Origin: Streptomyces sp. NBC_00236
GTDB lineage: Bacteria; Actinomycetota; Actinomycetes; Streptomycetales; Streptomycetaceae
DNA: 64,000 nucleotides
Reading direction: 5' to 3'
Assembly (NCBI RefSeq): GCF_036195045.1
Contig: NZ_CP108100.1
Span: 4,278,001-4,342,000 of the forward strand
In this document: positions 55,584 through 64,000 of the stretch, in pieces
Position numbering within the stretch: position 1 is the first letter of the stretch
Layout: each line of letters opens with the position of its first letter
The notes under the pieces: model-generated
What the model saw: only the letters and a program-made list of their open reading frames with translations
What the model was told of the DNA's origin: nothing
Databases searched by the model: none
Program-made: the position numbers and the translations under genes

Positions 55584-57773
55584 GTGTCGTCCCTTGCGCT
55601 GTACCGCCGCTACCGCCCCGAGTCGTTCGCCGAGGTCATCGGTCAGGAGCATGTCACTGACCCGCTGCAGCAGGCCCTGCGGAACAACCGGGTCAATCAC
55701 GCGTACCTGTTCAGCGGTCCGCGAGGCTGTGGCAAGACGACCAGCGCGCGCATCCTCGCGCGCTGTCTGAACTGTGAGCAGGGGCCCACGCCCTCGCCCT
55801 GCGGGGAGTGCCAGTCCTGCCAGGACCTCGCGCGCAACGGGCCGGGATCGATCGATGTGATCGAGATCGACGCCGCCTCGCACGGTGGTGTGGACGATGC
55901 CCGTGACCTGCGGGAGAAGGCGTTCTTCGGGCCCGCATCGAGTCGTTACAAGATCTACATCATCGACGAGGCGCACATGGTCACCTCGGCGGGGTTCAAC
56001 GCCCTGCTGAAGGTGGTCGAGGAGCCGCCGGAGCACCTCAAGTTCATCTTCGCGACCACGGAGCCCGAGAAGGTCATCGGCACCATCCGGTCGCGTACCC
56101 ATCACTACCCGTTCCGGCTCGTGCCGCCCGGGACGCTGCGTGAGTACCTCGCCGAGGTGTGCGGCAAGGAGAACAGCCACGTCGAGGACGGGGTGCTCCC
56201 GCTCGTCGTGCGGGCCGGTGCCGGATCCGTGCGTGACTCGATGTCGGTCATGGACCAGCTGCTGGCCGGCGCCGCCGACGACGGTGTGACATACGCCATG
56301 GCGACGTCCCTGCTCGGTTATACGGACGGCTCCCTGCTCGACTCGATCGTGGACGCCTTCGCGGCGGGCGACGGTGCCGCCGCCTTCGAGGTCGTGGACC
56401 GGGTGATCGAGGGCGGCAACGACCCGCGCCGGTTCGTCGCCGACCTCCTGGAGCGGTTGCGCGACCTGGTGATCCTGGCCGCCGTGCCGGACGCCGGGGA
56501 GAAGGGCCTCATCGACGCACCGGCCGACGTCGTCGAGCGGATGCAGGCCCAGGCGTCCGTCTTCGGCGCCGCCGAGCTCAGCCGCGCCGCCGACCTGGTG
56601 AACGAGGGACTGACGGAGATGCGGGGCGCGACCTCGCCGCGGCTGCAGGTCGAGCTGATCTGCGCCCGGGTGCTGCTGCCCGCGGCCTTCGACGACGAGC
56701 GTTCCCTCCAGGCCAGGCTCGACCGGCTGGAGCGGGGCGCGTCCTTCGCCACCACCGGGCCGGGGCCCTCGATGGGGTACGTGCCCGGGCCCGAGGCACT
56801 GGCACACGCCCCGGCCGCACCGCAGGCACACGCCCCGGTCGCGCCTCCGGCCGCTGCCCCCGCGCCGCCCGCCTACGCGCAGCCGGAGGCCGGATCGGGG
56901 CCCGCAGCCGCGCGTGCGGCTGCGCGTGGGGACGCGCCCCCGGCCGCTCCCGCACCGGCTGCTCCCGCGCCTGCCCCCGCTCCCGTGCAGCCGCCGCCCG
57001 CCGAGGCGCCGGTGGCCGGACAGCGGCCCGGCGCCTGGCCCGCCGCCGCCGCGCCCGAGCAGGGCCGGCGCCCCGGAGGCTGGCCCACCGCCTCCACCCC
57101 GGGTCAGGCCCCCGCGCCCCAGGCCGCCGCCCCCGCACCGGCTCCCACCACACCCGCCGCCGCTCCGGCGCCCGCCGCCGAGCCCGCTCCGGGTGCGACA
57201 CAGGGCGCCGCGCAGGTGCGCAACATGTGGCCCGACATCCTGGAGGCGGTCAAGGGCCGCCGCCGGTTCACCTGGATCCTGCTCAGCCAGAACGCCCAGG
57301 TCACCGGCTTCGACGGCAGCACCCTGCAGATCGGCTTCCTCAACGCCGGCGCCCGCGACAACTTCGCGAGCAGCGGCAGCGAGGAGGTGCTGAAGCAGGC
57401 CCTGGCCGAGCGGTTCAACGCGCAGTGGAAGATCGAGGCGATCGTCGACCCGTCGGGCGGCGCCGGACAGCCCCCGCCGGTCGGCGGCGGCCGCCCCTCC
57501 GCGTCCGCGCCGCCGGCACCGCAGCGCCCCGCAGCCCCCGCCCCGCAGCAGTACGAGCCCCGGCCCGCGCCGGAGCGGCAGCAGCCCGGCGGCTCCGCCC
57601 CGGAACCCGCACCCCCGTCGTACACCGCTCCCGAACCACCCCGGTCGGTCGCCCCCGAGGACGACACCCCCGAGGCCGACGACCCCGACCTCGTCGACTC
57701 CGCACTGTCAGGCCATGACCTGATCGTCCGCGAACTGGGCGCCACGGTCGTCGAGGAGTTCACCAACGAGTGA
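55584..57773 (+). CDS. dnaX: DNA polymerase III subunit gamma/tau
   Basis: 729 residues from a GTG at 55584 (SSLALYRRYRPESFAEVIGQEHV). AAA+ domain: Walker A GPRGCGKT (45-52), zinc cysteines C64, C73, C76, C79, Walker B IYIIDEAHMV, sensor 1 FIFATTEPEKV, arginine finger in SRTHHYPFRL. Residues about 395-570 are Ala/Pro/Gly-rich, typical of Streptomyces. A folded tau-type domain follows (VRNMWPDILEAVKGRRRFTWILLSQNAQVTGFDGSTLQIGFLNAGARDNF). It loads the sliding clamp and links the polymerase cores to the helicase. Confidence 0.97.
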   Translation: MSSLALYRRYRPESFAEVIGQEHVTDPLQQALRNNRVNHAYLFSGPRGCGKTTSARILARCLNCEQGPTPSPCGECQSCQDLARNGPGSIDVIEIDAASHGGVDDARDLREKAFFGPASSRYKIYIIDEAHMVTSAGFNALLKVVEEPPEHLKFIFATTEPEKVIGTIRSRTHHYPFRLVPPGTLREYLAEVCGKENSHVEDGVLPLVVRAGAGSVRDSMSVMDQLLAGAADDGVTYAMATSLLGYTDGSLLDSIVDAFAAGDGAAAFEVVDRVIEGGNDPRRFVADLLERLRDLVILAAVPDAGEKGLIDAPADVVERMQAQASVFGAAELSRAADLVNEGLTEMRGATSPRLQVELICARVLLPAAFDDERSLQARLDRLERGASFATTGPGPSMGYVPGPEALAHAPAAPQAHAPVAPPAAAPAPPAYAQPEAGSGPAAARAAARGDAPPAAPAPAAPAPAPAPVQPPPAEAPVAGQRPGAWPAAAAPEQGRRPGGWPTASTPGQAPAPQAAAPAPAPTTPAAAPAPAAEPAPGATQGAAQVRNMWPDILEAVKGRRRFTWILLSQNAQVTGFDGSTLQIGFLNAGARDNFASSGSEEVLKQALAERFNAQWKIEAIVDPSGGAGQPPPVGGGRPSASAPPAPQRPAAPAPQQYEPRPAPERQQPGGSAPEPAPPSYTAPEPPRSVAPEDDTPEADDPDLVDSALSGHDLIVRELGATVVEEFTNE

Positions 57774-57814
57774 CGAGCAGGGCGCGCGGCGGGCCCCCTG
57801 CCGCGTGCGGCCTC

Positions 57815-57875
57815 CGCCCCGCCCGTCCGGGCCCCTGCCGTGTGTGGCCTTCGCCCCGCCCGTCCGGGCCCCTGC
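57815..57875. repeat. Imperfect 37-bp tandem duplication between dnaX and purD
   Basis: A 24-bp identical block begins CGCCCCGCCCGTCCGG at 57815 and again at 57852, within a 37-bp period unit. It lies between the two genes and has no coding role. Confidence 0.6.
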
Positions 57876-57933
57876 TTGTCCAAGGAGCGGCGTCCGTCAA
57901 GGGGGCGGTGCCCCGGCGGCTAGGCTGCACCCC

Positions 57934-59184
57934 GTGAAGGTCCTCGTCATCGGCGGCGGCGCCCGCGAACACGCCCTGTGCCGCTCTCTCTCCCTCGACC
58001 CCGACGTCACCGCTCTGTACTGCGCTCCCGGCAACGCCGGCATCGCAGAGGTGGCCGAACTGCACCCGGTCGACGCCCTCGACGGCGCTGCCGTCGCGCG
58101 CCTCGCCACCGAACTGGGCGCCGAGCTGGTGGTCGTCGGCCCGGAGGCACCGCTTGTCGCCGGGGTCGCCGACGCCGTGCGCGCCGCCGGCGTCCCCTGC
58201 TTCGGCCCGTCCGGAAAGGCTGCCCAGCTCGAGGGTTCCAAGGCCTTCGCCAAGGACGTGATGGCCGGAGCGGGCGTCCCGACTGCCCGCAGCTACGTCT
58301 GCACCACTCCCGCGGAGATCGACACCGCCCTCGACGCGTTCGGCGCCCCGTACGTCGTCAAGGACGACGGCCTCGCCGCCGGCAAGGGCGTCGTCGTCAC
58401 CGACGACATCGAGGCGGCCCGTGCCCACGCGCTGGCCTGTGACCGCGTGGTCATCGAGGAGTTCCTCGACGGCCCCGAGGTGAGCCTCTTCGCGATCACC
58501 GACGGCACCACCGTGCTGCCGCTCCAGCCCGCCCAGGACTTCAAACGGGCCCTCGACAACGACGAGGGTCCGAACACCGGCGGCATGGGCGCGTACTCCC
58601 CGCTGCCGTGGGCCGACCCGAAGCTGGTCGACGAGGTCATGGAGTCGGTCCTCCAGCCGACCGTCGACGAGCTCCGCCGCCGCGGCACGCCGTTCTCCGG
58701 GCTGCTCTACGCGGGCCTCGCGATCACCTCGCGCGGCGTACGGGTCATCGAGTTCAACGCGCGCTTCGGCGACCCGGAGACCCAGGTGGTCCTGGCCCGT
58801 CTGAAGACCCCGCTGGCCGGCGTCCTGCTCGGCTCCGCCAACGGGACCCTGGACGAGCTGCCCCCGCTGAAGTGGCGCGACGAGGCCGCGGTCACCGTGG
58901 TCATCGCCTCCCACAACTACCCGGACACCCCGCGGACGGGCGACCCGATCGAGGGGCTCGACGAGGTCGCGGCACAGGATGCGCCGCACGCGTACGTCCT
59001 GCACGCCGGTACCCGGCAGGACGGCGACAAGGTCGTCAGCGCGGGCGGCCGTGTGCTCTCCGTGACCGCGACCGCCAAGGACCTCGCGGGTGCCCGTGAG
59101 CGTGCCTACACGGCGGCTGCCCGCATCCGGCTCGACGGCTCCCAGCTGCGGACAGACATCGCCAAGAAGGCCGCGGAGGCCTGA
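57934..59184 (+). CDS. purD: Phosphoribosylamine-glycine ligase
   Basis: 416 residues from a GTG at 57934 ([15 protein letters not shown]). ATP-grasp domain with [16 protein letters not shown] and [44 protein letters not shown] is the family signature; [14 protein letters not shown] closes the active site. It makes glycinamide ribonucleotide, step two of purine synthesis. purC follows two genes later on the same strand. Confidence 0.97.
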   Translation: MKVLVIGGGAREHALCRSLSLDPDVTALYCAPGNAGIAEVAELHPVDALDGAAVARLATELGAELVVVGPEAPLVAGVADAVRAAGVPCFGPSGKAAQLEGSKAFAKDVMAGAGVPTARSYVCTTPAEIDTALDAFGAPYVVKDDGLAAGKGVVVTDDIEAARAHALACDRVVIEEFLDGPEVSLFAITDGTTVLPLQPAQDFKRALDNDEGPNTGGMGAYSPLPWADPKLVDEVMESVLQPTVDELRRRGTPFSGLLYAGLAITSRGVRVIEFNARFGDPETQVVLARLKTPLAGVLLGSANGTLDELPPLKWRDEAAVTVVIASHNYPDTPRTGDPIEGLDEVAAQDAPHAYVLHAGTRQDGDKVVSAGGRVLSVTATAKDLAGARERAYTAAARIRLDGSQLRTDIAKKAAEA

Positions 59185-59224
59185 CCCGTATCGGTCGGAG
59201 AGGGCCGCGGAGGCCTGACCCGTA
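59169..59224. repeat. 22-bp direct repeat copying the purD 3' end
   Basis: GGCCGCGGAGGCCTGACCCG plus TA occurs at 59169-59190, including the purD stop, and again at 59203-59224 just downstream. It looks like a recent local duplication. Confidence 0.7.
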
Positions 59225-59240
59225 CCGCCCCGGCCAACCA

Positions 59241-59277
59241 CTGGCGCGCCGCTGCCCATCGGGCAGCGGCGCGCCAG
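59241..59277 (+). terminator. purD terminator
   Basis: CTGGCGCGCCGCTGCCC (59241-59257) pairs perfectly with 59261-59277 around ATC, a 17-bp stem located 57 bp after the purD stop. Confidence 0.85.
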
Positions 59278-59465
59278 CACCTTTACCCAAAGCCATTCCA
59301 TCGAGTGACGGCTGAGCCATCCGGATGACGCCCGCCGAAGCCCCAACTAGGGTGCGGCGCAGGCGTTCCGGCACTTGGCCCACCGGCATTGCGATGTCAG
59401 TGACGGGTGCCACAGTGGGGGAGTGAGCAACACCGCCGTGGGGGCAGAGGGGGTGACGTCCGGCC

Positions 59466-61199
59466 GTGTCCGGTACCGGTACAGGTGAGGAGCTGGGTGC
59501 GCAGGCAGCGCGCGCCCGGGCTCTCGTGCTGCTGCGCATCCGCAGCAGGGCAACGGCAGTAGCGCTGCTGCCGGCCGCGTTCGCCGTCGTGCTGTTCGCC
59601 GCGGGCGCACAGGGCTTCGCCGAGGGCAGCGGCTGGGACGCGGTGCGCTGGGCCGTGACGGCCTGTGCCGTCCTCGTCCTGCTCGTCGCCGCGGCCGTCG
59701 CGATCGCGGTCGTACGGGCGAAGCCGGCGGTCAGCCCGACCGTCCCGCTCAGCGAGGAGGCCGCGCCGGATCTCTACCGGCTGGTGCGCGACCTGGCGGA
59801 GCGGCTCGGCGTGCCCGCGCCCTCGGCCATAGCGCTCACACCCGACTGCGACAGCTGGCTGGAGGACCGTACCCACCCGGCTGCGGACCGCGCGGCCCGC
59901 GAGGCCGCGAACCGGGACCGGAGCGGACCGGCGGACGGTTCGGGCCCTGGGCCGAGGCGCGGTCGCCGGGTCCAGGCGGCACCCGTGCTGGTGATCGGCT
60001 CCCCGTTCCTCTGGTGGATGCGGGTCGCCGAGCTACGGGCGGTGCTCGCCCCGGTCGTGGCCGGCACAGGACCCTCCGCCCACCCCGACATAGCCGCGGC
60101 CCGGCGTTTCGTCCGCGGGCTGGACGGTGCGGTCGCCGATGCGGCGGCACCCGTCCAGGGGGCGCTGCGCAAGGTTCTGCGGCTGCCCGGCCGCTTCGTT
60201 GGCCGGATCGCCCGGTTGCTGCTGCGCAGTTGCCGTGGCCATGCGACCGAGATGGAGCGGGGTGTGGCCGCCGCCGCTTCGACGCGGGCACAGGCCGTGG
60301 ACTACGGGCTGCGGGTCGTCGCCCAGGAACAGGTCGGTCTCGCCTACGCGGGCTGGGACCGGCTGCTCACCCGCGTCGCGCTTCCCGCCTGGCGGATGGG
60401 GCGCTGGCCCTCCCGGCTGGATGCGGGCGTCGTCTCCGCCCTCACCGAGCTCTCCCGCCGTGACCGGCTGGCCGAGGGGTTCACCACCCGGCTCGGCGAG
60501 CGTCCCGCATGCGACCTCCTGGAGGAGCCGGGAGCGGCCGACGAGGCGGCGTCCCTGCTGGCCGCGAGGCTCTTCCACGGCGGCCCCGCGGAGACCGGGC
60601 CCGACTGGGCCCCGGTGGACTGGCAGCAGTATCCGGAAGAGGTCGTCGACCGGAAGTGGCGTTCCGAGGCGGCCCGGCTGCACCGGGTCCTGGACAGCAT
60701 GGGTGTACCTCCCGCCGCAGGCACCGGTTCCGACACCGCGTGCGCGGGGGTGCCCACACTGGCGCGCGTCGTCGAGCACCTCGCCGCGGGCCAGGACGGC
60801 GCTGAGGAGCTCGCGGCCGGTGTCAGCGCGGCCGTGGCCCGGGACGAGGCACAGGCCCCGCAGCCGGTCAGCGGGGGCGCAGGGGGCGCGGGCGGCGATG
60901 TGCTGGATCTGTGGGGGCCCGATCCGCTCCCGCTCTTCCCGCTCCAGCCGCCCCGTACCGGTACCGAACTGCTGGCGGACCATGTCGCGGCGATGGTCTG
61001 CTGCGCCGCGGTCGACACGGCGGGCGCGGCGCCCGGGCTGGACTGGCTCGACGGACCCGCACTCCTGGTGGACGGTGCACGTCCGGCCGACCTCGGCAGT
61101 CCGGTCCTCAGCCTGGTCGAGGACGGGGACGCGGGGCCGTTGCGGTCCTGGCTCGCCTCGGTCGGCGTACGTACCGACAAGCCCGTGCGTCTCGTCTGA
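59466..61199 (+). CDS. M48-like membrane protein lacking the HExxH zinc motif
   Basis: 577 residues. TM segments lie at about 31-50 and 62-84. A domain resembling M48 peptidases follows (LYRLVRDLAERLGVPAPSAIALTPDC; VLVIGSPFLWWMRVAELRAVLAPVVAG, 174-200). In active relatives the last segment reads ELRAVLAHExxH; here the two His and the Glu are replaced (PVVAG), so catalysis by that mechanism is unlikely. The remaining 370 residues are helical with many Arg. It lies between purD and purC, probably unrelated to purine synthesis. The GTG at 59466 is used. Confidence 0.75.
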   Translation: MSGTGTGEELGAQAARARALVLLRIRSRATAVALLPAAFAVVLFAAGAQGFAEGSGWDAVRWAVTACAVLVLLVAAAVAIAVVRAKPAVSPTVPLSEEAAPDLYRLVRDLAERLGVPAPSAIALTPDCDSWLEDRTHPAADRAAREAANRDRSGPADGSGPGPRRGRRVQAAPVLVIGSPFLWWMRVAELRAVLAPVVAGTGPSAHPDIAAARRFVRGLDGAVADAAAPVQGALRKVLRLPGRFVGRIARLLLRSCRGHATEMERGVAAAASTRAQAVDYGLRVVAQEQVGLAYAGWDRLLTRVALPAWRMGRWPSRLDAGVVSALTELSRRDRLAEGFTTRLGERPACDLLEEPGAADEAASLLAARLFHGGPAETGPDWAPVDWQQYPEEVVDRKWRSEAARLHRVLDSMGVPPAAGTGSDTACAGVPTLARVVEHLAAGQDGAEELAAGVSAAVARDEAQAPQPVSGGAGGAGGDVLDLWGPDPLPLFPLQPPRTGTELLADHVAAMVCCAAVDTAGAAPGLDWLDGPALLVDGARPADLGSPVLSLVEDGDAGPLRSWLASVGVRTDKPVRLV

Positions 61200-61379
61200 A
61201 ACACGTGAAGGCGGACGGCTGTTCAGGCCGACCGCCCCCGATACCCGGAACGTCAGGTTCCGTTCACGTCAATTCGCGACGAACGGTGACGGAGTGCATG
61301 CGTTATGTGATGTGCTGGGGATCGGCGCTGACAGTCGGCGCACCACTGTTGTTCCGGGGGCCTGAGGGAGGGATGCGTC

Positions 61380-62843
61380 ATGGGGGCGGAGCAGATTCGT
61401 CGTTGGGAGTCGGGTGCCCTGGCACATGCCGTCACCGATCCCTTCGGTCAGGGGCCACTTCCCTGGCTGCGCGGGAGTGAGAACTACCTCGACGACACCG
61501 GTCAGGTCGTGCCCTGGTACGCCGACCCCACCCTGCCCCGCGGCTCCACCGGCGGAGGCACCCGCACCGCCGACGACGTCCGCCGCCAGATCAAGGGATT
61601 CAGCTCCACCGGCGCCGCGGCCCCCGGCGAGGCGATCGACTTCCACATCACCGTGGACCCGCCCCAGCAGTTCTCCGTGGACATCTACCGGATCGGCCAC
61701 TACGGGGGCGACGGCGCCGCGAAGATCAGCACGAGCCCGCGGCTCTCCGGCATCGTCCAGCCGGCTCCCCTCACCGCCGACCGCACGGTCTCCTGCCACC
61801 ACTGGTGGCAGTCCTGGCGGCTGCAGATCCCGACGTACTGGTCGATCGGCGCGTACGTCGCCGTGCTCACCACGGTCGACGGCCACCGCTCCCACATCCC
61901 CTTCACCGTCCGCGACGACCACCCGGCCGACCTGCTGCTGGTGCTTCCGGACATCACGTGGCAGGCGTACAACCTCTATCCCGAGGACGGTGTGACCGGC
62001 GCCAGCCTCTACCACGCCTGGGACGAACAGGGCCGGCTGCTGGGGGAGGAGGACGCGGCGGTCACCGTCTCCTTCGACCGCCCTTACGCGGGCGCCGGGC
62101 TTCCGCTCCACGTCGGCCATGCCTACGACTTCATCCGCTGGGCCGAGCGCTACGGCTACGACATCGCCTACGCCGACACCCGTGACCTGCACGCGGGCCG
62201 GATCGACCCGACGCGCTACCGGGGTCTCGTCTTCCCCGGCCATGACGAGTACTGGTCGGTGCCCATGCGCCGCACCGCCGAGCGCGCCCGCGACAACGGC
62301 ACGTCCCTCGTCTTCCTCTCCGCCAACACCATGTACTGGCAGGTCAGCCTCGCGCCGTCGCCCTCGGGCGTCCCCGACCGGCTGCTCAGCTGCCGCAAGC
62401 GCCGGGGCCCGGGCAAGCCCGCGCTCTGGCGCGAGCTCGACCGCCCCGAGCAGGAACTGCTCGGCATCCAGTACGCGGGCCGGGTACCCGACCCCCACCC
62501 GCTGGTCGTGCGGAACGCGGAGCACTGGCTCTGGGACGCGACCGGCGCCACCGAGGGCGATGAGATCGACGGCCTGGTCGCGGGCGAGGCCGACCGCTAC
62601 TTCCCCCGCACGACGCTTCCCGAGCACGACAGCCGCATCCTGCTCGCACACTCCCCGTACCAGGACAGCGACGGGGTGACACGCCACCAGGAGACCTCCC
62701 TGTACCGGGCCCCGTCGGGTGCGCTCGTCTTCGCCTCCGGGACCTTCGCCTGGTCTCCGGCCCTGGACCGCCCCGGCCATGTGGACCCGCGGATCCAGCG
62801 GGCGACCGCCAACCTCCTCGACCGCATCTGCAAGCGCGCCTGA
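61380..62843 (+). CDS. N,N-dimethylformamidase beta-subunit-like domain protein (DUF6605-like)
   Basis: 487 residues without a signal peptide. An N-terminal beta domain (IKGFSSTGAAAPGEAIDFHITVDPPQQFSVDIYRIGHYGGDGAAKI) is followed by the large-subunit-type domain (LLLVLPDITWQAYNLYPEDGVTGASLYHAW; GYDIAYADTRDLHAG; YRGLVFPGHDEYWSVPMRRTAERARDNGTSLVFLSANTMYWQV). The family includes dimethylformamidase large subunits and many uncharacterised actinobacterial proteins. Glu/Asp/His in GHDEYW suggest a metal site. The small subunit gene is not adjacent. Confidence 0.82.
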   Translation: MGAEQIRRWESGALAHAVTDPFGQGPLPWLRGSENYLDDTGQVVPWYADPTLPRGSTGGGTRTADDVRRQIKGFSSTGAAAPGEAIDFHITVDPPQQFSVDIYRIGHYGGDGAAKISTSPRLSGIVQPAPLTADRTVSCHHWWQSWRLQIPTYWSIGAYVAVLTTVDGHRSHIPFTVRDDHPADLLLVLPDITWQAYNLYPEDGVTGASLYHAWDEQGRLLGEEDAAVTVSFDRPYAGAGLPLHVGHAYDFIRWAERYGYDIAYADTRDLHAGRIDPTRYRGLVFPGHDEYWSVPMRRTAERARDNGTSLVFLSANTMYWQVSLAPSPSGVPDRLLSCRKRRGPGKPALWRELDRPEQELLGIQYAGRVPDPHPLVVRNAEHWLWDATGATEGDEIDGLVAGEADRYFPRTTLPEHDSRILLAHSPYQDSDGVTRHQETSLYRAPSGALVFASGTFAWSPALDRPGHVDPRIQRATANLLDRICKRA

Positions 62844-62958
62844 CCATACGGCCGCCCCCACCCGTTCCTGGCAGCGCGTCCGCACCCCCTGCGCGGCTGT
62901 CCGCACCCTGATACGGGACAATCGGAGCAGCTCCTGGATCAACCTACGCGGAGGCAGC

Positions 62959-63873
62959 GTGTCCGGATTTGTAGAAAAGCCCGAGCCCGTGCAGGTTCCG
63001 GGGCTCACCCACCTGCACACAGGCAAGGTGCGCGACCTGTACCGGAACGAGGCGGGTGACCTCGTCATGGTCGCCAGCGACCGGATGTCCGCGTACGACT
63101 GGGTCCTGCCCACCGAGATCCCGGACAAGGGCCGCGTCCTGACCCGGCTCTCGCTGTGGTGGTTCGACCAGCTCGCCGACCTCGTGCCGAACCACGTCCT
63201 GTCCACGGAACTGCCCGCCGGAGCCCCGGCGGACTGGGCCGGCCGCACGACGATCTGCAAGTCGCTGCGGATGGTCCCGGTCGAGTGTGTCGCCCGCGGC
63301 TATCTGACCGGCTCCGGCCTGGTCGAGTACAACGCGTCCCGCACCGTCTGCGGCCTCGCCCTTCCCGAGGGCCTCGTCGACGGCTCCGAGCTGCCGGCGC
63401 CGATCTTCACCCCCGCCACCAAGGCGGCCGTCGGCGATCACGACGAGAACGTGAGCTACGAGGAAGTGGCCCGCCAGGTCGGAGCCGAGACCGCCGCGCA
63501 GCTGCGCCGCACGACCCTGGACGTATACAGCCGGGCCCGCGACATTGCCCGCGAGCGCGGGATCATCCTCGCGGACACGAAGTTCGAGTTCGGCTTCGCG
63601 CCCACCGCCGACGGCGGCGAGGAACTGATCATCGCGGACGAGGTGCTCACCCCGGACTCCTCCCGCTTCTGGCCGGCCGCTGGCTGGGAGCCGGGCCGAG
63701 CCCAGCCGTCGTACGACAAGCAGTTCGTGCGCGACTGGCTGACCTCACCGGCCTCCGGCTGGGACCGCAAGAGCGAGCAGCCGCCGCCGGCGCTGCCCCA
63801 GGAGATCGTGGACGCGACCCGCGCCAAGTACCTGGAGGCGTACGAACTGCTCACGGGCACCCCCTGGAACTAG
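62959..63873 (+). CDS. purC: Phosphoribosylaminoimidazole-succinocarboxamide synthase
   Basis: 304 residues from a GTG at 62959 with GCGGAGGC upstream. HLHTGKVRDLYRNEAGDLVMVASDRMSAYDWVLPTEIPDKGRVLTRLSLWWF and VECVARGYLTGSGLVEY are SAICAR-synthetase signatures; ADTKFEFGF and EVLTPDSSRFWP complete the ATP-binding half. It catalyses condensation of CAIR and aspartate in purine synthesis. Confidence 0.97.
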   Translation: MSGFVEKPEPVQVPGLTHLHTGKVRDLYRNEAGDLVMVASDRMSAYDWVLPTEIPDKGRVLTRLSLWWFDQLADLVPNHVLSTELPAGAPADWAGRTTICKSLRMVPVECVARGYLTGSGLVEYNASRTVCGLALPEGLVDGSELPAPIFTPATKAAVGDHDENVSYEEVARQVGAETAAQLRRTTLDVYSRARDIARERGIILADTKFEFGFAPTADGGEELIIADEVLTPDSSRFWPAAGWEPGRAQPSYDKQFVRDWLTSPASGWDRKSEQPPPALPQEIVDATRAKYLEAYELLTGTPWN

Positions 63874-63891
63874 GGCGTCCCGGCACACGAA

Positions 63892-63921
63892 GAAGCCCCC
63901 GGCCGAAAGGCCGGGGGCTTC
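63892..63921. terminator. Bidirectional terminator between purC and tRNA-Gly
   Basis: GAAGCCCCCGGCC (63892-63904) pairs with GGCCGGGGGCTTC (63909-63921) around GAAA, followed by TTGC. It serves purC and the opposing tRNA. Confidence 0.9.
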
Positions 63922-63932
63922 TTGCTGAACCG

Positions 63933-64000
63933 AGCGGACGACCAGGTTCGAACTGGCGACCTCAACCTTGGCAAGGTTGCGCTCTACCAACTGAGCTACG
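63933..64000 (-). tRNA. tRNA-Gly(GCC), 5' end cut by the window
   Basis: The minus strand reads GTAGCTCAGTTGGTAGAGC, anticodon loop TTGCCAA (anticodon GCC), T-loop TTCGAAC and 3' acceptor CGTCCGC (63934-63940). The first bases of the acceptor stem lie beyond 64000. Confidence 0.93.

Overview
The window is chromosomal DNA of a Streptomyces or close relative. Evidence: very high G+C with third-position bias, GTG starts, ATGA/GTGA coupled operons, a tandem pair of SigF/SigN-type sigma factors, ECF41 and ECF42 sigma factors, and the order tadA, upp, tRNA-Ser(GGA), SRP RNA, dnaX, purD, purC. From memory, this order matches the region around SCO4034-SCO4071 of S. coelicolor; no search was run.

Layout. 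1-23.6 kb is core-like: an ECF41 sigma factor, an FAD oxidoreductase behind a TGTGA-N6-TCACA site, a two-component system followed by polyprenol-dependent sugar transferases, an MFS pump with a TetR regulator and a perfect palindromic operator, a MarR-MFS operon whose transporter carries three C-terminal carboxypeptidase-regulatory-like repeats, a YceI protein with the same type of domain, and the sigN/sigF-like pair.

24,108-38,025 is a complete actinomycete integrative and conjugative element (AICE) in the 3' end of tRNA-Ser(CGA). It is bounded by a 55-bp perfect direct repeat. It carries a divergent methyltransferase/GntR pair with three related operators, a run of small transfer genes, an FtsK-type translocase, a cytosine methyltransferase, a Prim-Pol protein, a DUF3631 ATPase, Xis and a tyrosine integrase. 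It also holds two copies of a 50-nt tRNA-like motif, an array of TGTAGCGG iterons, and an inverted CAGGTCAG/CTGACCTG pair shared by two intergenic regions.

38-50 kb is core-like again: tadA and its partner, upp with a 220-bp MITE on its stop codon, a LytR_C protein, a DNA glycosylase-like protein, an ECF42/DGPF pair, a TerD protein fused to a PD-(D/E)XK-like nuclease domain, and a coupled cis-prenyltransferase plus DUF2236 haem oxygenase with a C-terminal EF-hand region.

50-54.5 kb is a lower-GC island with a decayed type I restriction-modification gene and a tightly coupled five-gene operon: DUF4062/TIR-like protein, STAND-type P-loop NTPase, half-length TIR protein, three-TM RipA/SLATT-like membrane protein, and a 100-residue protein. 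This is the best candidate for an undescribed, probably anti-phage, system. 55-64 kb returns to housekeeping: tRNA-Ser(GGA), SRP RNA, dnaX, purD, a protease-like membrane protein lacking its zinc motif, a DUF6605-like protein, purC and a partial tRNA-Gly.
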